A DNA stretch of 64,000 bases from Haematococcus lacustris (lineage: Eukaryota > Chlorophyta > Chlorophyceae > Chlamydomonadales > Haematococcaceae): assembly GCA_030144725.1 (NCBI GenBank), contig JASKMD010000005.1:5629212-5693211 (forward strand). The letters run 5' to 3'. Shown here one piece after another: positions 52,779 through 62,800 of the stretch. A program made the translations under genes and the position numbers. The stretch's first letter is position 1, and each line of letters begins with the position of its first letter. Under the pieces are notes generated by a model that made no database searches, had not been told where the DNA came from, and saw only the letters and a list, made by a program, of their open reading frames with translations.

Positions 52779-54792
52779 ATGGGGTGCTCGCACCATAGTA
52801 AAGCAGGGTCCTCTGCTGCCCTGTTGCAAAGGTGGCGAGGGACGTACCGCCTGGTGGGGGCCATCCTTGTGCTGGTGCTGGTGCCCTTGGTCACAAACAC
52901 CTGGCATGCGCTGCACCTGCTGGACAAAGTGGTGAGGCATGGGCGCCACAGAAGGCCATGCAAGCATAGCAATGCAGGCAGCACATGGAACCAACCATGC
53001 AGGCAGCACATGCAAGTAGCCATGCACACTGTACACATATCAGGCAGTGCACAGGCAGCAAGGTGTAGCCAACATCGCCAGGCCATCAGGACAGACTAAC
53101 TCCCAGCCAGTGCTCCCCGACCCAGCTTCCCAAGGAGGAGCTTCCGCGTGGGCACAGCCTGCTCCCACCACCCACCCTAGGTGCACCCTAGGTGGACATG
53201 CCCCTGGCCACTGCCAGAGCCAGAGCTGCTCCGGTCCCGCCCGCCCGCCTACCCAGCCTTGCCAGCAGGGCCCTGCCAGCCACTGCCACCTCACAGCTCC
53301 ATCGGCAGGGGTTCAGCTCACGGGCCAGCCCGCCTTGTGGCACCGTGGGCAAGCATGCCTGGCCTGTGCGCATTCTGGCTGCTGTCGCTGGCGGCAGGTG
53401 CGTGTGGTCACTCTGGATTACCAGGCGCTGGAGCTGACCAAGGAGCGTGTGGAAAAGCGGTATGCCGAGGTGGGTCCAGGCCTATGACCTGACGCTGTGT
53501 GTCATTTAACTCACTCCTCATGACACGCTGGCATGTGCCTCAGCAAATGATGGCTCAGGGGCTGTACACAACAGGGGGTGTGGTCCTGTTCAGTTTACTC
53601 GGGGTCCAGTGCGTAGGGCTGCTGGCTATCACTAATGCTGCCCTGGGCCTCCCCACCACCTTGCAGTCAGCTCTACAGTAGGCCTTGCAGCAGGTCACCA
53701 CAGCACAGCACCGCATCAGCTAATACAGGGCCACTGAACTGCCCAGGTGCGCTGCTGTCACTTATGTGCGTGTGCGTATATATGTGTGCGTTAAGCAACC
53801 ATGCAGCTGTTTCTCCCAGGCCTCTGACATCACTTGCCTACCCTGCTGCTGCCGTTACCACCTGCTGTCTTTCCCTTGGCCCCACACCCGCCTCCCTCTG
53901 GCCCCTGCACCCAGCCTCTCCCTCCTACTGCTCACAGCCACTGCATGCTTGCCTGCAGCTGTACGTTGCGCTGGGTTGCCTGCTGGCTAGTGGCGGCAGC
54001 CTGACTGCCAGTGCTGCCCTGGAGGCTGGACAGTCTGCACTGGCAAGCTTGGCATCAGTGAGCCGCAAGAGCGGGCCGGCGCTGCTGAGTGCCGGCAGCT
54101 CTGAGGTGGACATGGTGGCGGCCAGTCAGGCGCTCAGTGGCCCCGTGCCAAGCCGACGGTGAGGCAGGCAGGCAGGCAGGAGGGCAGGTGGGTAGGCAGG
54201 CAGGCAGGCAGGAGGTCAGGTGGGTTGGCAGGCAGGGTCAAGGCCTGCTCCCACCAGGCTGGCGGGGGAGCGGTGAAGTGCAGCAGGTGGGTGGCCGCCA
54301 GGCGTAGTGCTGTAGGTATTTGTGCAGAAGGCAACTTGGGAGCAAGAAGGAGCAGGGGTAAGGGTAGCTGCTGGGGTCCCTGCGCTGGCATAGCTAAAGC
54401 TTTTCATCGCCTGCATTTGCCCAGCCTGCCACTGCGTCATGCCACTGCTATTGCTGCTGCTGTCGACCCTGCCTGCCACTGCCTCATGCCCGGTCAATGC
54501 CAATGACACTGCCTGCAGCACCCTGGTCAACGAGGCATGCCAGGCAAGCCAGCTGCTGGGCTTCTCCACCGCAGACGCGCTCCGGGGCAGCCGGCCGCTG
54601 CCAGGCTTTGAGCCCAGCCGCAGTGCAGCTGCTGCCGCCAGCCAGCCTCGGGGCCGGCCTCACCCCTTCGCCATGATGGAGGTAGGGAGCCAACAGCCCA
54701 CACACCACAGGCAAGGAGGCAGACAGGCATGCCCAGCCTCACCTTTGGCTTCCACTGCCTTGTTCATGCTCTGACCACCTCCATCCTGATTG

Positions 54793-54872
<80 letters not shown>

Positions 54873-57253
54873 CCCTGCTGCCATGCCGGCCACAGCACCA
54901 GGAGGATCCTTTCAGCATGCTGACTGCCACCGCCATTGCGAAGGAGCAGCAGCAGGAAGGGGTCCAGGTATGTACCTGCTGCCCCTGGGTTCCCCCCCAC
55001 ACAGGCCATTACTTCCTGGCACCTTGCTGTAGTTTGACACCTTGACGGTGCAGCCTCCCTGCTGTGGCTTAGCTCCCACCCCACTGTAGCCCTATTGAGG
55101 GGGTCGGGACAACTCCACCGTCTTTGTCATGCCTTGGCCAAGCTCTCCACTTCCTACGCCCTCTCCCTTGTCCCTGCCACCTTCCCCTCCTACCCGCCTC
55201 AGCCATCTGCCCCAACCAACTCCCTATGGCCTGTCCACCTCCCTCACTGACCTGCTGCAGGCGGCTGGCCCAGCCACACAGAACAGCGAGGACCCGTTCA
55301 GCCTGCTGGCTCCCCTGGCAGCTGCCCCCGCCGCCCCCGCCGCCCCCCCAACCCCCCTCCTACGCCTGAAGGAGCGCTGGACCTGCGAGGTGGTGGGGGG
55401 CCGCTGCGTGCGCATGGGGCTGTCAGGCCGGGTGACCTGGGCCCCGGAGCTGCAGGCTCCTCCCCCCTTGCCCGCACCAGGCCCCCTCTCCTCCGTTCCT
55501 GGGCACCCCACCACGACCGTGCCGGTGGTGGGCTTTGGGCTGTGCTTGGGGCGGCCCACCTCTAGCCCGGACCCTGGGGGGGTGGGTGGTGGTCCCGCTG
55601 GTGGGCTGCAGGGCGGAGGCAGCGGTGTGGGGTGTTCAGGTCTGCTTCCAGGCCTGGGCGTTGCAGTGCACCCAGGGCTGGTGCGGCCCGGCTGGCCCCC
55701 TGGCCTGCTGCCTCCACCGCCTAGCGAGGTGATCGGCTTCACAGCGGACACGGTGGTGGCACGCCAGCTGCTGGGGCCACCTCCCATGCTGTGAGTGCAA
55801 GCTGGTACATGGAGGGATGCTGTTGTGAGGCCGCTACCTGGTGCCAGCAGCTTGGGAAGTGGGAGAGGGAGGGAGAGACTGCCACGGATCAACAGCAGCA
55901 GCAGCAGCAGCAGCAGGGGCAGCTCCGACACAGTAGCTGGGTTAGGGGGTTGAGTGTGGGTGAGGGTCAGGGGGGGCCTGAGGCTGCCTGCTGCTGCCCT
56001 TTTTGTGCCACCTAGCACACCTGCCACCAGCTGCCACCAGCTGCCACCCAGCTGCCACCTAGCTGCCACCCAGCTGCCACCCAGCTGCCACCCAGCTGCC
56101 ACCAGCTGCCACCTAGCACCCAGTGCCACCCTGCTGCTACTGCCACCTGCTGCTGCTGGCATTGGCTACTGCTGCTGCTGCTACCTGCCTGCTGCTGCCT
56201 GCCTGCTGCTGCCTGCTGCTGCCCAGGTACCATGTGCCAGCCTCCCAGGCCCTACTGTCGCGGCCCCTGCTGGTCAAGCTGGACGCCAGCTGCCAGCAGC
56301 CCCCCAGCAGCCCTCACTGCACCGCGGTGCTGCTGGGTGTCAGCCTGCAGCTGGCGCCTGGACTGGACACCCAGGCGCTGTCAGGTGAGCTGCCGCTGTT
56401 GCTGTTGCTGCCGCACAGGCTCATGGCTCCACCCCTGGCCTGACGGCCTGCTGCCCAAGAAGGCCAGGTCCAGCCAGCAGCCCCCGCAGTGCTGTTGGCA
56501 TCACATGAGAGCGGTTTGTAGCATGTGTTAAAGGGTATATGCCTATGTATGTATAAGGTGATGGTGGTGGTGGTGGTGGTGGTGGTGGTGGTGGTGGTGT
56601 ATGCCATTTTTGCTGCCTGCTGCCCCAACTGCTGTCTCACATGTTCCTTGTGCTACCTGCTGTGTACGGCGGCCATGTACTGCTGCTGATGTGGCGGCTG
56701 CTGCTGCCACCGCTTCCATTGCAGCTCCCAGCCACTCCTGGTGTCCCTGCTGCTGCCTGCTTCATCCCTTGCTGTGGCAGGCATGGTGGTGAAGCTGGTG
56801 CTGCCTGCCCTGCTGGACCTGCCCCTGCGCGTGTCACCTCCCGGGGCCACCTTGGACGCAGCCACTCGCAGCCTCACCTGGCGCATCCCTGGCTCACGGC
56901 CGGGCCCAAGCCTCCCTGCCTCCTCCTCCGGGGAAGCAGTACCTGTGCAGCCAGCGGCACTGGGGACGACCTGCGCTTGCCCAGACCTGCTGCAGCTCAC
57001 ACAGTCACCCACCAGCTTCTGTGCCGTGTTCCTCGCCCCGGCAGGGTCAGCCGCCACGCTGGCGGCGCTGCGTGGGGCGGTGGGGGAGGTTACCCTTGAT
57101 GCGCCAGAAGGCGGCAGCCTGACAGGAATCAGGCTAGAGCAGCATGGCTTCTTCACGGCCGTGGGGGACGCAGGCAACCAAGCAGACCTGGGCCGAGGGC
57201 TAGGCCCCCGCACTGATGGGTGGACTGCCACGGCTGTTGCCAGGCTCGCCTAG
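52779..57253 (+). CDS. Mu-homology-domain protein, TML/muniscin-like
   Basis: Exons in phase are 52779-52931 (RLVGAILVLVLVPLVTNTWH), 53398-53469 (TLDYQALELTKERVEKRYAE), 53959-54158 (LYVALGCLLASGGS), 54519-54681, 54896-54967, 55261-55790 and 56227-56384. A last exon from about 56730 ends at 57253; its junction is unresolved. The first exons resemble the longin-like N terminus of adaptor mu/TML proteins. Two DPF motifs (EDPFSML, EDPFSLL) of the type that bind adaptor appendages follow. The second half has the order of a mu-homology domain: LKERWTCEVVGGRCVRMGLS, VVKLVLPALLDLPLRV, LDAATRSLTWRIPG, GGSLTGIRLEQHG. A role in endocytic cargo or adaptor binding, as for the TPLATE-complex subunit TML, is inferred. 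Introns contain a LINE fragment and GGCAG repeats. Confidence 0.55.
53130..53182 (-). mobile_element. Fragment of the non-LTR retrotransposon 3' region
   Basis: AAGGAGGAGCTTCCGCGTGG, then CCTGCTCCCACCACCCACCC, matches 59812-59862, which lies just beyond the stop codon of the retrotransposon ORF. The terminal hairpin is missing. It sits in the first intron of the mu-homology-domain gene. Confidence 0.7.
54791..54874. repeat. (TGCC)n microsatellite, 21 units
   Basis: A perfect tetranucleotide run in an intron of the mu-homology-domain gene. A related but interrupted GGCA run lies at 54163-54235. Confidence 0.96.
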
Positions 57254-57489
57254 GCAAGACCGGTCACAGCGTAGCGGCTCAATGGCCTTTCTTTCCTGTT
57301 GCACCTACACACGTGAACGTCTTGCAAAGGGTGCTTCTGTGCCTGCACGCCGTGTAGAGTAAGTATGACGGAGCCTGTGTGGCTGAAGAAACAAGCACAG
57401 ACGTGGATTGCATTGCATTTCCGTTGCATTCTAGGCTAGGCGGTGGGTTTTTGCCCAGAATAGTAGCCCTGGCTGTACAGGCTGTGTCG

Positions 57490-58530
57490 ACGTCCTGAGG
57501 CGTCGCTGCTGGTTCGACGTGGTCCATGCTGACATCCCTCCATGAATCTCCCGGGAAACCCAAATTGCTTGAAGAGGCCACCGCCCGTCGCACTGCGCAT
57601 CGCGTGATGGCTAAGAAGAAGCGGAAGGGTAGCGACAAGAAACAGAAAGGTTCGTGTCCCTAGCCGACTGTGAGCTACGTGAATTACGCGCTGTGAGATA
57701 ACCCGTCGCTCCTGTTCGCAGCGTCTCGTTCCCCTCAAGGCAAGCAACGACAGGAGCGTCGGGATGGCTGGACCACGCGCAGACGTCAGGTGACGCCCCC
57801 GCCTTATGTGTCCCCGCACTGTTTGTGTTGACCCCGCCTTTTTCTTGGCCTGTCAAAATGGCAACTTTGCTTGGCTGCAGGTCATCAAGGTCCCCGAGGG
57901 CGCTGTGCTGCGCGGGTGCAAGAAGACGAGGCGCAAGCTGCGGGAGCACCTCCGGCTGCGGGCTGAAATCCACTCCCAGCTCCGCGTGATCGCGTCGTTG
58001 CTGGTGCTCAGAATCTTCCTAACATGCCTGGTGGGCTACCCTACCCCGGGCTTCCCCAGCGCACCTCAGCCTCCAGCCGTGCAGCCCCCCCAACCCCCTG
58101 ATGCTCCCCCCCTACCCCCCCTACCCCCACGGAGTCACAGTCAGAGCCAGAACCTGAGCCAGTCACGCAGCCCCCCCCAAGGCGCTGCAGCGCCCGCCTG
58201 GCAGCCCTTGCACCTGCAGCACCCACTGGCCCTCCCTTGCCCCTTGACTGCGAGGACCCAGCGATGCTAAGGCAGCTCAAGGACTTCTGCAAGTTCTTCG
58301 CCAACCCCAACTTCAAGACATGCTACAACCAGCTGCAGCGGCGCCTTGTACGCAACCGTCACCCCATGCTCATGCCTGTCTTTGAGGACCCCAGCAACCA
58401 GGCGCTTCTGGCCAAGCTGCAGGATCTGGGCAGCATCAACCTGGCGGGTGACGCCAACACCATCGGCGCACACTCCATGCAGCTGGCGGTGGCCATGCAG
58501 CAGCATTACTCCAATCCAGGCAAGTGATGG
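57490..58530 (+). CDS. Unrecognised spliced gene, upstream part of the Fanzor-like locus
   Basis: Exon 1 (about 57529-57652) encodes [13 protein letters not shown] and [18 protein letters not shown] before GTTCGT; this module also occurs at 38.0 kb. Exon 2 (about 57720-57789) lies between CGCAG and GTGACG. Exon 3 starts after GGCTGCAG at 57881 with [20 protein letters not shown] and becomes proline-rich. After a probable frameshift in C-runs near 58100, it continues as [16 protein letters not shown] and then as [40 protein letters not shown] and [20 protein letters not shown], ending near a GCAAGT at 58520. No domain is recognised. It may be the N-terminal part of the nuclease-like gene ending at 59613, since [12 protein letters not shown] is repeated just before that segment. 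Confidence 0.4.
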
Positions 58531-58548
58531 TGGTGACTTGACCCTGGA

Positions 58549-59188
58549 CTTTGACCTGACCTGACCTGACCTGACCTGACCTGACCTGACCTGACCTGAC
58601 CTGACCTGACCTGACCTGACCTGACCTGTACCTGTACCTGTACCTGTACCTGTACCTGTACCTGTACCTGTACCTGTACCTGTACCTGTACCTGTACCTG
58701 TACCTGTACCTGTACCTGTACCTGTACCTGTACCTGTACCTGTACCTGTACCTGTACCTGTACCTGTACCTGTACCTGTACCTGTACCTGTACCTGTACC
58801 TGACCTGTACCTGACCCGACCCGACCCGACCCGACCCGACCCGACCCGACCCGACCCGACCCGACCCGACCCGACCCGACCCGACCCGACCCGACCCGAC
58901 CCGACCCGACCCGACCCGACCCGACCCGACCCGACCCGACCCGACCCGACCCGACCCGACCCGACCCGACCCGACCCGACCCGACCCGACCCGACCCGAC
59001 CCGACCCGACCCGACCCGACCCGACCCGACCCGACCCGACCCGACCCGACCCCGACCCGACCCGACCCGACCCGACCCGACCCGACCCGACCCGACCCGA
59101 CCCGACCCGACCCGACCCGACCCGACCCGACCCGACCCGACCCGACCTGACCTGACCTGACCTGACCTGACCTGACCTGACCTGACCA
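58549..59188. repeat. Composite (CCTGA)n / (CCTGTA)n / (CCCGA)n array
   Basis: The order is CCTGA pentamers (58549-58625), CCTGTA hexamers (58626-58800, about 29), CCCGA pentamers (58813-59145, about 66, phase-shifted once by an extra C at 59050), then CCTGA pentamers again (59146-59188). The units differ by one transition or a two-base insertion, so they derive from one another. The GC-rich middle is flanked symmetrically by the CCTGA form. Open frames of 275-314 codons are artefacts. Confidence 0.96.
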
Positions 59189-59253
59189 GAGCCAGAACCT
59201 GAGCCAGTCACGCAGCCCCCCGCAAGCCCCCACAGGCCCCACGCAGCAGCCAG

Positions 59254-59613
59254 GAAGCCACACCGACAGCAGCCTCAGAGCCTGGGCCCAGCACTCCCCA
59301 GCCAGCCAAGCGCAGCAAGCGCACCAAGGCTGAGCCGGCAGCTGAGCCCACTAAGGGCAAAGGCAAGGGCAAGGCAGCCAAAGACAAGCCAGCACCACAG
59401 CCAGGCAGGTGGCTGGACAGGGACTGCAATGCAGCGCTCAACATGCAGCGCATTGGGGAGAGCAGGTGGCGGCCACTGGAGCTGTGCTACTGGCCAGACC
59501 AGGGAGCTCTGCCAGCCAAGGGCAAGGAATACCCTGGGCTGGGCTACAAGCGGCTGCGAGACAAGCCTCCCAAGGCCCAGCATCAGCAGCAGCAGCCTGC
59601 TGAGGCACAGTAG
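59254..59613 (+). pseudogene. Fanzor/TnpB-like C-terminal segment
   Basis: An open frame of 119 codons ends at TAG 59611-59613. A basic, nuclear-localisation-like stretch (PAKRSKRTKAEP, KGKGKGKAAKDKP) precedes GRWLDRDCNAALNMQRIGES, then RWRPLELCYWPDQGALPAKG and a glutamine-rich end. DRD-x-NAA-x-N is the RuvC-III catalytic motif of TnpB/IS605 OrfB and eukaryotic Fanzor nucleases, and its position near the C terminus also fits. The Asp of the motif is intact here. RuvC-I, RuvC-II and the zinc ribbon are not present between this segment and the repeat array, so the copy is a remnant or the missing part was replaced by the array. Confidence 0.6.
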
Positions 59614-59759
59614 TGTGTGCCCCCTTTGTTGAGCTGTCATCAGCTTACAATTAGTGCATGCAGGTCATGCCAACTCTACACGATAGCCCTTAGGGGTCAG
59701 GCAATAATGTAGGTGGTAGGCGGCTCATGTGCCATGGGCACTGGGTTTACTCCACACAG

Positions 59760-59878
59760 CCCAATAAGAAGAAGAAGAAGACTACTCCGGCGTGGAGCCG
59801 GCGTGCATTAAGGAAGGAGCTTCCGCCTGGGGCGCGGCCTGCTCCCACCACCTACCCTGGGTGATGGAGAGACCCTTC
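59760..59878 (-). mobile_element. 3' untranslated end of the non-LTR retrotransposon
   Basis: Between the ORF stop and a (CTT)n tail on the minus strand lie about 120 bases containing the hairpin CCGGC-TCCAC-GCCGG followed by AGTAGTCTTC. The same tail, with compensatory changes in the hairpin, ends the SINE at 13.8 kb. The element ends near 59760. Confidence 0.8.
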
Positions 59879-62800
59879 CTAGCCCCAATCCCCTTTCCTT
59901 GCTCTGAGTCTGTAGCTTGTTTTGGCGATGCTATGTGAGCTTATCACTGCGTGCCGGGTGAGCTTGTTAAGTAGTTTGATGGTGTTAGTGTGTGTTACAC
60001 CCAACTCCCTCATATGTTGCTTGGTGTGTGCTTCGTATGTAATGCCGCCTATGCCAAGTAGGATAGGTCGGATGGTAACGGTGTTGCCAGCTTCCCGGAT
60101 GGCCGTGGCGAGGGCTGCGTGTTGTGTGCTGGCTTTTTCTAGTTGTTCGGTCCATCGAGAGTCGGCGCAATATTTAATCTCCAGTATAGTGACGTGCTTG
60201 TTGGACTCGTCCTTATCCCTGTTTCTTTTGTTGCTTTTGGTGCTGACCATGATGATATCAGGGCGGGTTGTCGTATTGTGTGCTGCTGGCAGGCCTATGG
60301 CTGCAAGGGTGTCGCTTAAGGTGGTGTTAGGGAGATCCATGTCGTTTTGCTCGCCGCGTGCGTGGCTGCCGATGTCAGTGTATGTGATGCATCCTCCTTG
60401 CGAGCCTTTACTGATCGCTTTAGTGATGAGGCGTCCCGCCCCGTTGTGCCGCTCTTGTACTAAAGCTGCAGTGCGGGTGCATCCCGAGAGAAGGTGAGTA
60501 GCACTGTCGGCCTCGCCGCAGAGCGGGCACCGATCGTCCGCGGTCTTCCCCCAGCGCATCGCCAATTTCTGGTTGTAGAGCCCGCCAGTGCGGTAGAGCA
60601 GTGCTGTTCTTTGGGCAGCGGTCGGGATGCCCGGGTCGAGCATTACTCTTTCACATGACCCTTTGGCGGCGGCCCTGGCGATGTCTTGGGACATCTGGTA
60701 GTAGATGCTATCTTGGTTTGCGAGTCCCAGTTTGTGTTTGGCGCGCATATGTGTGCGTACGCTGTGTCGGCAGTCCGGTAGCGGTATGGTGGTGCCAGTT
60801 TCGGTGGTTGCGCTCAGCCAGGTCTGTTGTTCGGTGTTCTCGTGCGGGGCCTGAGTGTGGGCTTGCTCAGGGTACATAGCCGCGTGTTTGGCCAGGGTGT
60901 CTGCCGCTTCATTTCCGATGATGCCGGAATGTGCCCGGACTTTTCGTAGGTGTATAGTGTCGCGGCTGTTCATGATCAGGGTGGCGATGTCGGCCAATAT
61001 GTCCCTATGATGATGTGTGCGGAGCGACATTGGGTTGGCCAGTGCTCTCCGTATTTGGTATATGGAGCAGAGGCTGTCAGTGGCGATATGGGTTGCTCCC
61101 GATTTGATGGCCGCGTGGATAGCTGCGAGCTCTGCTTTGTTTATGGTGCTGTGGTCGGGCAGGGCAATGGTGAGCCGCTCGTCATTCACCGGTGTGTACA
61201 CTCCCGCTCCCACTTTCCGCGACGGGGCGCGATCCGTTCCTTGCATGCAGCTGCCATCTGTGTACGTGACAGTCCTCCAGTTGGGGATGACCATTCTTGA
61301 TGTTGTGCAGAACGGGGGTGCGATCTGGTTGGGTTGGCGCATGTGCCCCGTGGCGGGGAGCTCGCGGTCTGCCGGGAGGTGCGTGTGCTTGTAGTGCCCG
61401 CTGGGCAGTTGGGTGGGCTGGACGTGTTTCGAGGGTTGGTTGTGTTTAGGGTGCCGTTCGGGTCTGGGGTGTAGCGCCGTGGCTGTGTTGGCCAGCCAGC
61501 CCTGTGGATTCCCTTTTGTGACGAGTTGTTGCCCCGCCTTGTTCCAAACGATGTAGGTGAGCAGCGTGGCGTGTTTGCATGACTTGGTAGCTGCCCTTGA
61601 TTTGTCAAGGGGGATGGTGGCCAGGTGCTGACAGTACTCCGGGTAGCTTTTGAGCATGGCTATGTGTTTAGGATATGAGATGCCTTTCTTTCCTGGGATG
61701 AGCAGGATAGTGGCCGTGGCCTCCTCCATTGTGGCAGAGTGTATTGCATGTTTGATGCATTTTAAGGCCAGGGCATCCTCAGCCGGGACGTTCCATGTAG
61801 AGAGCCCTGTGTGTCTCACGAGGAGGCAGTTGTGGTGTGCCCCATAGGCTGTGTCGTTGATGTCTGGGCTCCAGTAGGTAGTGGTCTCAGCCCTGACCGT
61901 GAGTGGATTGGCCCATCTCTGGACGGTGCTGGGAAAGTATTGTGTGTTGTAGAGGGTGGTGATGGCCTTGTTTTGTGCTGCTAAAAGTGGTTGGGGGGTG
62001 CTTTGTGTATTATTTCTACGTAGGAGAGCTGCTAGCTCCATGGCTGGGTCCCGTGGGTGTGGTGTGTGCTGCAGCCATGTGGTTAGATTCTGGTAAGTGG
62101 TCTTGTTAATCAGGCCCACTGTGCGCCCCGCCTCATCATGGGCTACTACGTGTTCAATGAGGCTGTGTTGGGGCAGGTTGGGTCCTTGGCTCCCTCCACA
62201 CATAGCTTGGGTGGTGATGTGGGAGTGATTCTGGAGTGTGATTTCACACCTTCCCGTCCCGACGATGTCTGTTTGCGGGTTAACCGGTGAGGTGTGGAAT
62301 GTGGCTCTGGAGTGCAGGTCGGTGCAGCGGGGTATCCAGGTGTGGGGGTCGGGCAGACCCTGCCGGGTATGCTCTGGGAGGGCCGCGTCGGGTGGTCGGC
62401 GTCTCGCCTCTTGTCTCTTACTATTGTCCGCGTCGTACTCATTCTTCTTATCGGTGTAGTCGATATGTGCTAGAATTAGCGGCTTAGGTTCAGTTGTGGG
62501 GTGCCAGTGGGCCTTTATTAGGTCCGTCTCCACTGACTGTCGCATGGCAGTTTTGAGGTCGTCTTCGCCGTGTGCGCAGACTGGGCAGAGCCAGTGGTCA
62601 TCCCTCGCTTGCCCCGCTAGGCCTGTCTTGGCTAGGCAGGCCGGGTGGTAGGCTCTCATGCAGTTGTTGCACATGGGGCTGTCCTCTTTGGGTTCCCAGC
62701 ATAGTTCGCATGTGCAAACATGTTCTGCATCTGCTCTGCAGATGTCTTCTGTGTGGGCGGGCGTGTAGCCTTCCTTCTTGTACATTTGGAGAGCCCATTT

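Noticed and set aside
57806..58270. A secreted proline-rich protein starting at an ATG in an intron
   Set aside because: The coding-like part begins only after the acceptor at 57880. The upstream residues read through the intron, and the frame is lost in C-runs near 58100.
58549..59188. Telomeric or interstitial telomere repeat
   Set aside because: CCCGA and CCTGA units do not match the TTTAGGG or TTTTAGGG repeats of green algae, and the array lies within a gene-like locus.
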